The notes: generated from the letters alone by a model not told the origin. Counted from the first letter of the stretch, positions 43,593 through 53,188 are shown. The stretch: DNA of 64,000 bases from Oscillospiraceae bacterium (GCA_015067565.1 SVMF01000003.1:1-64000); one strand, 5' to 3'. Program-made: numbers and translations.

Positions 43593-44432
43593 ATGAGAAA
43601 TCTTACCATCGAGAGAAAAAAAGGCTTTGCAGGCAGCATGGCCGCCATGAAGGTCTATATCGAGGTCAGTGAGAACCCCGACCTGACCATCAACGATGTC
43701 CCCTGCCGCAAGCTCGGAGAGCTCAAGAACGGCACCAAAGCGACCTTCTTGATCGGAAATGAATCCGCCAAGGTATTCGTTATCGCCGGTGCCATGAGCA
43801 AGAACTACTGCAACGACTTCGTTCAGCTCCCCGAGGGTGAGACGGATCTGTTCTACAGCGGAAAAAACGAGATGAACCCAGCAAGCGGCAACGCCTTCCG
43901 TTTCGACAACAACGATAACCCCGAGGCAAAAAATAACCGCAAGAAGGGTTCCCGTAAGGGCCTTTTGATCCTGCTGCTGTCCATTTTGATCGGCACCGTG
44001 GTCGGCATCTTGATCACCAAATTTGCATTCAAAGCCAGCCCCAAGACCTTTACCGTGGGCGAAATGAGTATCACCCTGAACACCGATTTCACGGAAGAGA
44101 AGGACCCTGATTTTGACGCCTTCTACGACTCCAAGCATGTTGCCGTCTTCGTCAACACTCTCGCAAAACCCGAGGGATTGACACCGGCCACGCTTCTGGA
44201 CTATGCCAACGATCAGGTGCAAAACATGGGCTACGGTGAAGCCAAGATGATCGACGGTGAAGTGGCCGTGGTCTACGAATCAACCAATAAGACCACCTAC
44301 CAGCACACCGTCTACCTCTATCTGCGCAACAACAAGCTTTGGATGGTGCAGTTTGCAACCCGCCTCTCAGAGGCCTCTGAGTACAGCGACGACATCGCCA
44401 AGTGGCGCGATTCCATCGTGTTCCAGCCGTAA
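43593..44432 (+). CDS. Single-pass membrane protein of unknown function
   Basis: A 279-residue protein with a basic N-terminal domain (~1-105; MRNLTIERKKGFAGSMAAMKVYIE), one membrane helix at about 125-147 (GLLILLLSILIGTVVGILIT), and a C-terminal extracellular domain (~150-279) with a beta-rich look, including FTVGEMSITLNTDF and YLRNNKLWMVQFATRLSE. The N-terminal part recalls clostridial proteins that sense or handle nutrients, but I do not recognise the family. It follows carbamate kinase by 56 bases with GGAGGAAGAG before the ATG. There is no clear terminator between them. Confidence 0.75.
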   Translation: MRNLTIERKKGFAGSMAAMKVYIEVSENPDLTINDVPCRKLGELKNGTKATFLIGNESAKVFVIAGAMSKNYCNDFVQLPEGETDLFYSGKNEMNPASGNAFRFDNNDNPEAKNNRKKGSRKGLLILLLSILIGTVVGILITKFAFKASPKTFTVGEMSITLNTDFTEEKDPDFDAFYDSKHVAVFVNTLAKPEGLTPATLLDYANDQVQNMGYGEAKMIDGEVAVVYESTNKTTYQHTVYLYLRNNKLWMVQFATRLSEASEYSDDIAKWRDSIVFQP

Positions 44433-44468
44433 GCTCTGTAATTTTTTGCAGCTTTTCAAAAATATCTC

Positions 44469-44497
44469 TTGATTTTTGCGAAAAAAAGCGTTATATT
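44469..44497 (+). promoter_or_regulatory. Promoter of the 46-residue peptide gene
   Basis: TTGATT (44469-44474), a 17-base spacer and TATATT (44492-44497), 55 bases before the small ATG. It supports independent transcription. Confidence 0.7.
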
Positions 44498-44551
44498 GAA
44501 ATTGGTTCATTTTCAGGCCGTTCGCGGCCAAAAATCACAGGAGGTTTGAAA

Positions 44552-44692
44552 ATGAAGCAGTTCGAGCAGCCCGAAATGATCATCACCCTGTTTGCGGTGA
44601 AGGATGTTCTGACCACCTCCATCGCTGTGACTCCCGTAGAGGATGTCCAGGGACAGCCGATCGACGAAATGATCGAGCGTGTAGATCGCTAA
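44552..44692 (+). CDS. 46-residue peptide of unknown function
   Basis: It starts MKQFEQPEM, continues IITLFAVKDVLTTS and ends in an acidic hydrophilic half (VEDVQGQPIDEMIERVDR). CAGGAGG stands seven bases before the ATG and a dedicated promoter lies upstream; a hairpin follows the stop. Short peptides of this general layout (Lys/Glu/Pro start, hydrophobic stretch, DVLTTS-like turn) recur in Firmicutes, sometimes as precursors of modified peptides, but no maturation gene is adjacent. Function unknown. Confidence 0.65.
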   Translation: MKQFEQPEMIITLFAVKDVLTTSIAVTPVEDVQGQPIDEMIERVDR

Positions 44693-44700
44693 AGGCCAAA

Positions 44701-44721
44701 GCCGCCATCACAGATGGCGGC
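44701..44721 (+). terminator. Terminator hairpin, left copy
   Basis: GCCGCCATC pairs with GATGGCGGC around ACA. An identical hairpin occurs at 44982-45002, on the far side of element copy B. Confidence 0.7.
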
Positions 44722-44981
44722 TTCAGTCTGTCGAAAAACTTGTTTTTCGGCAGACTGTCAGAGTTCAAAAAGTCGGCAAGACGAGCAAACCGAGCGCGTC
44801 GGCGTACGATGGTACGGTAGAGCTCGGTTTGCGATGTAAGTCAAAATGCCTTGCGTAGCAAGCATTGAAAGCGTTTTTGGCTTATATCAGAGTTATATTC
44901 ACAACAGGCTATTTGAACACAGATCGCCAACCGTCAAAAAATTTGCATTTTGACGATTGGCGACTTATTTGACACGCTGAA
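44722..44981. repeat. Dispersed intergenic element, copy B (inverted)
   Basis: About 260 bases matching copy C at 60552-60786 in inverse orientation and copy A at 1-128. The left end carries CAGTCTGTCGAAAA, the middle GCAAACCGAG/CTCGGTTTGC and a stretch with TTATATTCACAACAG, and the right end CGTCAAAA/GACGATTGGCGAC with the terminal TTTGACACGCTGAA. It is bracketed by two identical terminator hairpins. It carries no gene and accounts for the 300-base gap here. Confidence 0.8.
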
Positions 44982-45002
44982 GCCGCCATCACAGATGGCG
45001 GC
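44982..45002 (-). terminator. Terminator hairpin, right copy
   Basis: Second copy of the GCCGCCATC-ACA-GATGGCGGC hairpin. It is followed on the plus strand by TTTTC; on the minus strand it follows the ferritin-like gene ending at 45019. Confidence 0.65.
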
Positions 45003-45018
45003 TTTTCTCTATCTGTGT

Positions 45019-45453
45019 TCATTGCCGAAACGCAGCATGATGCATCCTATGCAAGCAGCTTGCGTGCGCCGCCTCCTGCCGCGCCAATCTGCTGAACAAC
45101 TCCTCGTGCGCCGGGTGATTTTTCGCCATAAGCAAATAGTTCTGCTTCGCCTCGCATTCCCCACGGTAAGCCTCACGCAGCGCCTGACAGAAATTCTGAA
45201 TTTTCGGAAGTCCGAAGCGTGGCCGACAAGGTCTGCATTCAAAGAGCAGGTCATAGAGCGTTTCCAGTTCCCGTGCGTGCTGTGCCTCCTGCATGGCCAT
45301 AGCGGAAAGCTGCGGGTATCGGCCGCATTTTGCCATAGCAAGATAGGTCACATGGGAGCGATATTCCTCCTCAATCGCCCGAGCAAGAATCTGCTCCAGT
45401 TCTGTCCCCTGCCGCACCCGCTGCCAAACCGCCTGCACCCGATAATCATCCAT
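45019..45453 (-). CDS. Ferritin-like di-iron protein (rubrerythrin-type)
   Basis: About 144 residues forming a four-helix bundle. Carboxylate and histidine ligands can be placed in AIEEEYRSHVTY, MQEAQHARELE, RGECEAKQNYL and RQEAAHASCL. It lacks the C-terminal rubredoxin domain of classical rubrerythrin. Oxygen or peroxide protection, or iron handling, is likely but not certain. The start at 45451-45453 follows AAAGGGGGA. It stands alone, just downstream of a large membrane protein gene on the same strand. Confidence 0.78.
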   Translation of the reverse strand: MDDYRVQAVWQRVRQGTELEQILARAIEEEYRSHVTYLAMAKCGRYPQLSAMAMQEAQHARELETLYDLLFECRPCRPRFGLPKIQNFCQALREAYRGECEAKQNYLLMAKNHPAHEELFSRLARQEAAHASCLHRMHHAAFRQ

Positions 45454-45510
45454 AAAAAATCCCCCTTTCTGCACCATAGTATGCAAAAAGGGGATTTTTT
45501 GTGTATGATT

Positions 45511-47331
45511 CTATTTTTGATAAATGACCAGAACACCGGGAATCTGATGGATCAGGCGGTATCCTCGTCCATGAAGCATATGCGTGAGGTTTTGGTAACC
45601 ATCGAGATAATCCGGTGCAGTGTTGAAATCCTGATACTCATTTGACGCGCCGACCTGCAGGACCACATACTCCGTGCTGAACAACTGCTCTGTCGTGCAG
45701 TGCAGAAGGTCGTAGAGGATCTCACGATTGCCCAAATGAGGCGTGTAGAAGGCCGTCGCCGTCACTGAGGCGCCCTCAGGAACCTGCTCGAGCGCATCGG
45801 AAATTCGTTCGTAAAAAGCCTCATTTTCCTGATAAATTTTGACTGTTTTATTCCCCTTCGGATAGACCGTTTGTCCAAATCCGATCATTCCGAGCACGAC
45901 TGCCGCAGCCAGCGCGTACGGACACAGCTTCTTCATCTCGGAGAGGTTGACCGCTGTCAGATAGAATAAGAATGCCAGCGGGCCATAGGTGTACTGGAAC
46001 AAAATATCGTGCTGATAGGAATAATCCGACATCAGATTGACCAAAAAATATGGAATTAAAAGCAGAAATCGCTCGTAATGCCTCGTGAAAAGCGGCAAAA
46101 ACAGCAGCGGCAGCATGGTCTGCAGAATAAATGCGATCTTTTCAGGCGCGAAGGACTCAAACAGCACCTTCATCGGATGTACCAGCGCAGTTTTGATCAC
46201 GCTCATCAGACCGCCGTCGGCATTTGCATAATAGTTGGCATAGCGGTCATTCATTACACCGTCGCCCACATTTTGCAGATACCAGGTCGTCGTTAAAAAC
46301 CAGGCCACCGACACAAGCAGCATCGAAAGTCCGATATACAGCGGCTTTTTGCCATCCTTGTGTACCATCGTTTTCACAAGGAGCCAAATGGCAATGACCG
46401 CGATGTAAACCGCTGCATCCTCCTTGACAGACAGCGTCAGCAGGCTAAAGACCGCACACATAGGGATGCTCTGCTTCTCCACGGCATAAAAAGTCCACAG
46501 GAGCAGCGGTGTTAGGAAGCAATTTTCATGCAAGTCGTAGCTTGTGCCGCCGGCATAGGCCGGATAGATCAGCAGTGCCGCGCACAGAAGCGTGCGCACA
46601 AGCGGTGAAAGACCGTGCAGCTTAGCAAGCTTCCACAGTGGAATGACAGCCGAGGCCAGGATCACAGCCTGCAACACCTGCAGCGTTGCCGCCGACGGGA
46701 ACAAGCAATAAAACGGCAGCATCAGGTAGTAGATCGGCGACATATGCACATCAAAATGCGATAGTGCCGTCGAGCGCTCAAGGGTCGTGATGGGTGTGCC
46801 GTGCGCCTTCATATGGTAGAACATCTGGCTGAAGATGCCCATATCGTAAGTCGAGCTGGAAAAAATATACAACCTACAGACCGTCCATGCGCTCACAAAC
46901 AGCACGAAGCAGATTCCCAGAAGCGCAATGACAGAAAACTCCCACTTGTTGTTTTTTTGCGGCAACGCTGCACTCCGCTCGGTCTTTGCTCCAAAAAAGC
47001 CGTAGCACACAAGTAGCACAAACAGCACCGCGCAGCCGCCGAGCACCGAGGCTTCAAAAGAAGTACATAGCGCAAGCACGCACAAGGTGCCAAACATCAA
47101 TACAATACCCCAGCGCTCCCAACATTCCGGGATCTGGCAGAAAGCAAGTCCCAACCAGATCGCCGTCGTAAGGATCAACACGCGAAGCCAAGACATTTGT
47201 TCCACACTAATACCGCTCAGCTCCCGCATGGCAGAGGGCAAAAACAAAAACTCCAGCGTAACCGCCAAAAGCCACGCAAAGATCAGTTTTCGGATCACTG
47301 CCGCGGTTGTAAGCTCTCTGAACTTTTGCAT
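45511..47331 (-). CDS. DUF2079 multi-pass membrane protein
   Basis: A 606-residue protein with about 12 membrane helices. The DUF2079 signatures are STYDMGIFSQMFYHM, ALSHFDVHMSPIYYLMLPFYCLFPSA and SYDLHENCFLTPLLLW. The layout resembles GT-C glycosyltransferases, with acidic residues in the first outer loop, but the activity is not known. The start at 47329-47331 follows GGGAGGG. It lies downstream of the Na/phosphate transporter gene after a hairpin. Confidence 0.87.
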   Translation of the reverse strand: MQKFRELTTAAVIRKLIFAWLLAVTLEFLFLPSAMRELSGISVEQMSWLRVLILTTAIWLGLAFCQIPECWERWGIVLMFGTLCVLALCTSFEASVLGGCAVLFVLLVCYGFFGAKTERSAALPQKNNKWEFSVIALLGICFVLFVSAWTVCRLYIFSSSTYDMGIFSQMFYHMKAHGTPITTLERSTALSHFDVHMSPIYYLMLPFYCLFPSAATLQVLQAVILASAVIPLWKLAKLHGLSPLVRTLLCAALLIYPAYAGGTSYDLHENCFLTPLLLWTFYAVEKQSIPMCAVFSLLTLSVKEDAAVYIAVIAIWLLVKTMVHKDGKKPLYIGLSMLLVSVAWFLTTTWYLQNVGDGVMNDRYANYYANADGGLMSVIKTALVHPMKVLFESFAPEKIAFILQTMLPLLFLPLFTRHYERFLLLIPYFLVNLMSDYSYQHDILFQYTYGPLAFLFYLTAVNLSEMKKLCPYALAAAVVLGMIGFGQTVYPKGNKTVKIYQENEAFYERISDALEQVPEGASVTATAFYTPHLGNREILYDLLHCTTEQLFSTEYVVLQVGASNEYQDFNTAPDYLDGYQNLTHMLHGRGYRLIHQIPGVLVIYQK

Positions 47332-47355
47332 TTTCCCTCCCCCTTCATGCAAAAT

Positions 47356-47373
47356 CGCCTCCCGTAGGAGGCG
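47356..47373 (-). terminator. Hairpin after the Na/phosphate transporter gene
   Basis: CGCCTCC and GGAGGCG form a stem around four bases; on the minus strand it is followed by ATTTTGC. It is a modest terminator before the DUF2079 gene. Confidence 0.55.
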
Positions 47374-47379
47374 TTTTGC

Positions 47380-49140
47380 TTATACACCGTATTTCTGTGC
47401 GTAAACCTTGTAGTGCTCGGCAAAGTGGTGGCTTCCGCTCTCCTTTGCCTCACTGAGGTACTGGTGGGTATCGAACGAGCCAATCTGCGTCTCGATGACA
47501 GCAACAGCAATGTTCGAGCAATGGTCGGAAATACGCTCGTAGCTGGCCAGCAGGTCGGCCTGGACAAAGCCCATCTTGATGGTGCACTTGCCGCTCTGCA
47601 GGCGCTCGATGTGGTTGTTCTTTGCGCGGGCGATCAGCTTGTCAACGACCTGCTCCAGCGGCTCAACATGCTGTGCCAGTGCGCGGTCATTGCCGGCAAA
47701 TGCTCTGACGGTCAGATCAAGGATCTCCGTGATCGCATCCTGAAGCATACTCAGCTCTGCCTTTGCCTCATCGGAGAAAGACAGCTTCTTCTCGCGCAAT
47801 TCCTCTGCTCCCTTCAAGAGCTCAACGGCATGGTCGCCCAAACGTTCGAAGTCACCGATGGTATGCAGGATCTTCGAAACCTGACGGGAGTCGGTATCGG
47901 TCAAAGCGCTTGAGGACAGACGAACCAGGAACGAACCCAGCTTGTCCTCGTAGTTATCCAGCTCGTCCTCATCCTTAATGATGGCATCAGCGGATTTCTG
48001 CGAATAGGTCTTGAACTGCTCGATGGCAGTCAGAATGGAACGCTGTGCGATATTTGCCATTTTACCTGTCATATTGACGGCCTCGCTGACAGCAACAGAA
48101 GGTGTGCGGAGCAAACGCTCGTCCAGGAAGGCGCCTGTAGAAATGTCGTTCTTCGAGGGCCTGATAACCTTGTGCGCAATCGCCTCAAGCTGCTTATTGA
48201 ACGGGCAGAGGGTCGCCGTAGTAAATACGTTGAAAATGGTATGCACAAGCGCAATGCCGAATGCATCAATGTTGGTATCGGTAAAGCCAAAGTTGAAAAC
48301 AGCATCTGCACCGTAGAACAGGATCAGACAGATCACCGTGCCGATAAGGTTGAAGGTGATGTGTACAATGCTAACCTTCTTCGCATTTTTCGAAACACCG
48401 ATCGAAGAGATCACAGCCGTTACACAAGTACCGATGTTCTGCCCCATGATGATGGGGATTGCAACCCCGTAGCTAATGCCACCACTCAAGGCCAGTGCCT
48501 GCAGCATGGCAACCGAAGCGGCCGAAGACTGAATGACGCCCGTAACAACCGCACCCAGAATTACACCGAGGATCGGGCCAACAACCGGAGCCTTGAGGTA
48601 CTCAATAGCCTGCTCAAAGATGGTAGAGTTTTCCAAACCATCAACACTCTGCCCCATCATCTTCATGCCGTACATTAGAACGGCAAAGCCGACACAGATC
48701 GCACCGATGTCCTTGTGCTTGTTTTTCTTTCCCATCATGATCATAATGATGCCGATAAACGCAACGATCAGAGAGAAATTCTCAGGCTTGAGCAGGTTGA
48801 CCCAGCCTGCGCCCTCGATGCCGGACATCGAGAAGATCCAGGGTGTGAGGGTCGTACCGATATTGGAACCCATAATCACAGGAATGGTCTGGCCGAGTGC
48901 CATGATGCCGGAGTTGACCAAACCGACAAGCATGACCGTCATAGCAGACGAGGACTGGATGGCAATGGTGATGCCAGCGCCCAGCCCCATGCCCGTAAAG
49001 CGGTTCGAGGTCATCTTTTTCAAGGAACGCTCCAACGAGCCGCCTGCCAGCTTAGACAGACCGGCCGAGAGAACATTCATGCCATACATAAAGAACGCAA
49101 GGCCGCCAAAGAGTAAAAACACTTTCAACAAAATGTTCAT
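47380..49140 (-). CDS. Na+/phosphate cotransporter with C-terminal PhoU domain
   Basis: A 586-residue protein of the NptA/PNaS family. The two inverted transport repeats carry the QSSSA signature (TIAIQSSSAMTVML) and its partner (GVIQSSAASVAML). About residues 350-560 form a PhoU-like helical domain (ILHTIGDFERLGDHAVELLK and ERISDHCSNIAVAVIE), typical of Firmicute members and probably regulatory. The start at 49138-49140 follows GGAGAA. It imports phosphate driven by sodium, inferred from family. No pst or pho genes are near. Confidence 0.92.
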   Translation of the reverse strand: MNILLKVFLLFGGLAFFMYGMNVLSAGLSKLAGGSLERSLKKMTSNRFTGMGLGAGITIAIQSSSAMTVMLVGLVNSGIMALGQTIPVIMGSNIGTTLTPWIFSMSGIEGAGWVNLLKPENFSLIVAFIGIIMIMMGKKNKHKDIGAICVGFAVLMYGMKMMGQSVDGLENSTIFEQAIEYLKAPVVGPILGVILGAVVTGVIQSSAASVAMLQALALSGGISYGVAIPIIMGQNIGTCVTAVISSIGVSKNAKKVSIVHITFNLIGTVICLILFYGADAVFNFGFTDTNIDAFGIALVHTIFNVFTTATLCPFNKQLEAIAHKVIRPSKNDISTGAFLDERLLRTPSVAVSEAVNMTGKMANIAQRSILTAIEQFKTYSQKSADAIIKDEDELDNYEDKLGSFLVRLSSSALTDTDSRQVSKILHTIGDFERLGDHAVELLKGAEELREKKLSFSDEAKAELSMLQDAITEILDLTVRAFAGNDRALAQHVEPLEQVVDKLIARAKNNHIERLQSGKCTIKMGFVQADLLASYERISDHCSNIAVAVIETQIGSFDTHQYLSEAKESGSHHFAEHYKVYAQKYGV

Positions 49141-49285
49141 ATTCGTTCTCCATTCGCTTTTGCAAATTGTGTGGTATTTGCCGCCAAAAATCGACATAAT
49201 GTCAAAAATTGCCGAAACTCACCAAATACAATCTATCACGATATTTGGCAAATGTCAAGAGGTAAATCGATATTTTTACAGGCGA

Positions 49286-49319
49286 AAACGCTCGCCGCAG
49301 AGATCTGCAGCGAGCGTTT
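49286..49319 (-). terminator. Terminator of the trmL-pgk-tpiA unit
   Basis: AAACGCTCGC pairs with GCGAGCGTTT across an inner GCAGAGATCTGC palindrome. It has a T tract on the plus side and TTTT on the minus side. Confidence 0.75.
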
Positions 49320-49346
49320 GATTTTTTATGAATTCACACAATCGAC

Positions 49347-50123
49347 TTATGCCGTCGGCTGGTTGGCGTCCTCGATAATCTTGACGAACTTCTCAGCCAC
49401 GAGGCTTGCGCCGCCAATCAAGCCGCCGTCGATGTCCGGCTGTGCCAGGAGTTCGAAAGCGTTCTTGTCATTCATAGAGCCACCGTAAACGATGGTCATG
49501 GCACGGGCGTTCTTGGAGCCGAAGAGCTTGCGAACGACACCACGGATGTGCTGGCAGACTTCCTCTGCCTGCTCGGGGGTAGCAGTCTTGCCGGTGCCGA
49601 TGGCCCAAATGGGCTCGTAAGCGATGACGACCTTGCGGATCTTATCTTCACCGATGTTGGCAAGCGCGAGCTTGATCTGCATGGAGATCCACTCCTCGGT
49701 GATGCCACTCTCGCGCTGCTCGAGGCTCTCGCCGCAGCAGACGATGGGAACCAGACCTGCCTCGAGGGCAGCCAGGGTCTTGGCATTGACATCGGCATCC
49801 GTCTCGCCCATGGCGCGGCGCTCAGAGTGGCCGATGATGACGTACTTGCAGCCTGCGTCGACCAGCATGGAGGTAGAAACCTCGCCGGTATATGCGCCGG
49901 AGGCATTTGCGTTGACATTCTCAGCGCCGACACCGACACGGGTGTCACGCAGAGCACGGACAGCAGCAGGGATGCAAACGGAAGGCACACACAGAGCGAT
50001 GTCGCACCAGCGACCCTTGGGCAGCATGGCCTTGAGTTCAGTCATGAAAGCCTTGGTTTCAGACGGGGTCTTGTTCATCTTCCAATTGCCTGCGATCAGA
50101 GTCTTGCGGTATTTTCTATTCAT
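49347..50123 (-). CDS. tpiA: Triosephosphate isomerase
   Basis: A 258-residue TIM barrel interconverting dihydroxyacetone phosphate and glyceraldehyde 3-phosphate. Key residues appear in AGNWKMNK (Lys), VIIGHSERR (His) and [15 protein letters not shown] (Glu), with the C-terminal phosphate loop VYGGSM. It follows pgk by 18 bases, the standard glycolytic gene pairing; gap and eno are not in the window. Confidence 0.97.
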   Translation of the reverse strand: MNRKYRKTLIAGNWKMNKTPSETKAFMTELKAMLPKGRWCDIALCVPSVCIPAAVRALRDTRVGVGAENVNANASGAYTGEVSTSMLVDAGCKYVIIGHSERRAMGETDADVNAKTLAALEAGLVPIVCCGESLEQRESGITEEWISMQIKLALANIGEDKIRKVVIAYEPIWAIGTGKTATPEQAEEVCQHIRGVVRKLFGSKNARAMTIVYGGSMNDKNAFELLAQPDIDGGLIGGASLVAEKFVKIIEDANQPTA

Positions 50124-50141
50124 GATATTTCTCCTTATTTA

Positions 50142-51341
50142 TTACTTATCCTGCAAGCAGGCGATGCCGGGCAGCTCCAGACCCTCGAGGAACTCGAGGC
50201 TTGCGCCGCCACCGGTAGAAATATGGGTAATCTCACTTGCAAAGCCGAGCTGCTCACAAGCAGCTGCGCTGTCGCCGCCACCGACGATGGTCACAGCGTC
50301 GGAATCCGCCAGGGCCTGCGCCACGGCAATGGTGCCCTTGGCAAGGATCGGATTCTCGAACACGCCCATCGGGCCGTTCCAGACGACGGTCTTTGCGGTC
50401 TTTGCAGCCTCAGCAAAGAGCTCACGGGTCTTCTCGCCGATGTCCATGCCTTCCATATCCTCAGGAATGGAGTCAACAGCGACGGTCTTGACCTCGATGG
50501 GCGCATCGATGGGGCTCGGGAAGGACTCGGAAACAACGACATCGACCGGCAGGAGGAGCTTGACGCCCTTGGCCTCAGCCTTGGCCATCATTTCCTTGCA
50601 GTAGTCGATCTTCTCTGTATCGAGCAGGCTCTTTCCGACATTGCAGCCCTTGGCAGCCTGGAAGGTATAAGCCATGCCGCCACCGATGATGAGGGTATCG
50701 ACCTTCTCAAGCAGGTTGTTGATGACATTGAGCTTGTCGGAGACCTTTGCACCGCCGAGGATGGCAACGAACGGACGAGCCGGATCTGCCAGAGCCTTGC
50801 CCATGATGGAAACTTCCTTCTCGACCAGCAGACCGCAATATGCAGGCAGATAGTCAGCCACACCTGCAGTGGAGGAGTGAGCGCGGTGAGCGGTGCCAAA
50901 TGCGTCGTTGACAAAAATATCGGCCATGGAAGCCAGATCCTTGCTCAGCTCGGGATCGTTCTTGGTCTCGCCCTTGATGAAGCGGGTATTTTCCAGCAGC
51001 ATGACATCACCGTCGTTGAGGGCAGCAGCCTTGGCCTTTGCATCCTCGCCTGCGACGTCGGCAGCCATGATGACTTCCTTGCCCAAAAGCTCGCTCAGAC
51101 GCTCTGCAACGATCTTCAGGGACAGCTCAGGCTTCCATTCGCCCTTGGGCTTTCCCATGTGGGAGCAGAGGATGACGCGAGCGCCGTTGTTGATCAGGTG
51201 CTCGATGGTCGGCAGAGCCGCAACGATGCGCTTATCGCTGGTGATCTTACCTTCTTTGGTCGGAACATTGAAGTCGCAGCGGCACAGCACGCGCTTGCCC
51301 TTAACATCAATGTCGAGAACAGATTTCTTGTTGTAGTTCAT
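50142..51341 (-). CDS. pgk: Phosphoglycerate kinase
   Basis: A 399-residue monomeric kinase generating ATP from 1,3-bisphosphoglycerate. Signatures: RCDFNVP near the N-terminus, [31 protein letters not shown] and the C-terminal VGGGDSAAA. Its ATG overlaps the stop of the methyltransferase gene upstream (ATGA), an unusual coupling. tpiA follows. Confidence 0.97.
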   Translation of the reverse strand: MNYNKKSVLDIDVKGKRVLCRCDFNVPTKEGKITSDKRIVAALPTIEHLINNGARVILCSHMGKPKGEWKPELSLKIVAERLSELLGKEVIMAADVAGEDAKAKAAALNDGDVMLLENTRFIKGETKNDPELSKDLASMADIFVNDAFGTAHRAHSSTAGVADYLPAYCGLLVEKEVSIMGKALADPARPFVAILGGAKVSDKLNVINNLLEKVDTLIIGGGMAYTFQAAKGCNVGKSLLDTEKIDYCKEMMAKAEAKGVKLLLPVDVVVSESFPSPIDAPIEVKTVAVDSIPEDMEGMDIGEKTRELFAEAAKTAKTVVWNGPMGVFENPILAKGTIAVAQALADSDAVTIVGGGDSAAACEQLGFASEITHISTGGGASLEFLEGLELPGIACLQDK

Positions 51342-51838
51342 AATGTACCTCCGGAAAATGTTTTCATTTTACCATAGTCTTGCAGATGGGGAAAGTCCAA
51401 TTGCCGCAGGGCCTCGAACACAGCCACGGCAACCGAATTGCTTAAATTCAGACTTCTTGCCTCCGATCGCATGGGGATGCGGACGCAGTCGTCGAAATTT
51501 GCCTCTAAAAACTCTTCGGGCAGTCCCTTTGTCTCCCGACCGAAGAAAAGATAACATTCATCCTGATAGTCAGCCTCCACATGGCATCGGGGAGCCTTGG
51601 TGGAAAACAGGCGCTTCTGCCGCACCTGATTTTTCTCAAAGAAATCCTCCAACGACTCGTAAACACGCACCTCAACCAGATGCCAGTAATCCAGACCGGC
51701 ACGCTTGACCGCCGCATCGGAAATATCAAAGCCAAGCGGCTTGATCAGATGCAGACGGGAGCCGGTGGCGGCGCAGGTACGGGCGATGTTGCCGGTGTTC
51801 TGTGGGATCTCCGGCGCAACCAAAACGATGTTCAGCAT
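51338..51838 (-). CDS. trmL: tRNA (cytidine/uridine-2'-O-)-methyltransferase TrmL
   Basis: A 166-residue SPOUT-class enzyme that methylates the ribose at the wobble position 34 of certain tRNA-Leu. The start [21 protein letters not shown], the middle [15 protein letters not shown] and the knot region [27 protein letters not shown] are diagnostic. The start at 51836-51838 follows AGAGGTAGT; a 46-codon extension upstream is rejected. It is the first gene before pgk and tpiA. Confidence 0.93.
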   Translation of the reverse strand: MLNIVLVAPEIPQNTGNIARTCAATGSRLHLIKPLGFDISDAAVKRAGLDYWHLVEVRVYESLEDFFEKNQVRQKRLFSTKAPRCHVEADYQDECYLFFGRETKGLPEEFLEANFDDCVRIPMRSEARSLNLSNSVAVAVFEALRQLDFPHLQDYGKMKTFSGGTL

Positions 51839-52041
51839 ACTACCTCTTCGGGCGAAAAGTCTTTCACGCAGCCCTGCCCTCAGAAGCTGCGTTCCTATTC
51901 TATGATAAAATGATCCAAAATTCAAGCCTTTTTTTGCTGAGTTTGAAAAAAATTCACACTTTTTTTGGCAAAACAAAAGATGGTTGCTTTTTTCGTTTTT
52001 TTGGAGTATACTTTCTTAAAAGAACCAAACGGAGGAATGTC

Positions 52042-52611
52042 ATGAACAGAAAAGAACGGCTGCGCAATGCGTTGCAGCTCTTTGGGATTTTCTTGAGAAT
52101 CGGCGCATTCACCTTCGGCGGCGGCTATGCCATGATCCCTCTGATCGAACATGAGACGGCCGAAAAACGCAATCTGATCGATAAGCAGGAGATCTCCGAC
52201 ATTGTCGCCATCGCAGAATCCACCCCGGGCCCCATCGCCATCAATTCCGCGACCTTCATCGGCTATCGCTCCTGCGGTGTGCTGGGTTCCGTGGCCGCAA
52301 CCATGGGTGTCGTGCTGCCGTCGCTGATCATCATCACGCTCATTGCGCTGTTTTTGCGTCAGGTCATGGACCATCGCATCGTCCGCTATGCTTTCCTCGG
52401 CATCCGCGCAGGTGTCCTCGCCCTCATCACCAAGGCCGTTGTCTCGTTCTGGAAACGCGCCGACCACGGTGTCTTTGGCTGGTGTATCATGCTCGGTGCC
52501 TTCCTGTGGTCAGCCATTCTGGGTTGGAGCGTCATCGCACTGATCGCCCTGTGCGCCGCAGCCGGCTGCGTCTACTGCTCTATGATGAGAAAGAGAGGTA
52601 AGATGCAATGA
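52042..52611 (+). CDS. chrA: Chromate transporter family protein, first half
   Basis: A 189-residue CHR-domain protein. Motifs FGGGYAMIPLIEHE, ADIVAIAESTPGPIAINSATFIGYR and GVVLPSLI mark the half-size CHR unit with about five or six membrane helices. Such proteins pair with a second half of opposite topology. GGAGGA precedes the ATG. It overlaps the next gene by four bases. In anaerobes chromate is not the likely physiological substrate; another oxyanion is possible. Confidence 0.9.
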   Translation: MNRKERLRNALQLFGIFLRIGAFTFGGGYAMIPLIEHETAEKRNLIDKQEISDIVAIAESTPGPIAINSATFIGYRSCGVLGSVAATMGVVLPSLIIITLIALFLRQVMDHRIVRYAFLGIRAGVLALITKAVVSFWKRADHGVFGWCIMLGAFLWSAILGWSVIALIALCAAAGCVYCSMMRKRGKMQ

Positions 52612-53180
52612 TCTATCTGGAGCTGTTTTATACCTTCTTTACCATCGGTTTGTTCACCTTCGGCGGCGGCTATGCGATGCTGCCTCTCATTCAACAGAAG
52701 GTCGTGGAAAACGGCTGGCTGACATTGGAGGAGATCGTGGACTTTGTCGCCGTGAGCGAATCCACCCCCGGCCCCTTTGCGGTCAATATCGCAACCTATG
52801 TCGGAAGCGAGACCGGAGGATTGCTCGGCTCGCTGTGCGCAACGCTGGGCGTTGTGCTGCCATCCTTCCTTGTCATTCTGATCGTCGCCAAATGCTACAT
52901 CCGCTTCAAGCAGAGCAAGCTCGTCTCCGGTGCCATGTTCTCTCTGCGTGCAACCGTGGTCGGCCTGATGGCCGCTGCACTGTTCGGAATGCTGCCGACA
53001 GTGTTTTTCCATGAGATGAGCATCTCCTGGAAAAATGTACTTACAAGTGAATTTTTGTGTTCCCTCGGCATTTTCGGTGTGATGGTCGTTCCGGCCATCA
53101 AGAAAGTCAGTCCGATTCTGCTGATCATCGCCTCAGCTGTCTGCGGCATCGCCTGCGGTTACATCTTCGGCTGGGCCTAA
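52608..53180 (+). CDS. chrA: Chromate transporter family protein, second half
   Basis: A 190-residue CHR-domain partner: LFTFGGGYAMLPLIQQ, DFVAVSESTPGPFAVNIATYVG and LGVVLPSFLVILIV. Its ATG overlaps the first-half stop (ATGA), so equal amounts are expected. Together they equal one full-length ChrA. It ends at a strong shared terminator. Confidence 0.9.
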   Translation: MIYLELFYTFFTIGLFTFGGGYAMLPLIQQKVVENGWLTLEEIVDFVAVSESTPGPFAVNIATYVGSETGGLLGSLCATLGVVLPSFLVILIVAKCYIRFKQSKLVSGAMFSLRATVVGLMAAALFGMLPTVFFHEMSISWKNVLTSEFLCSLGIFGVMVVPAIKKVSPILLIIASAVCGIACGYIFGWA

Positions 53181-53188
53181 ACACAACG

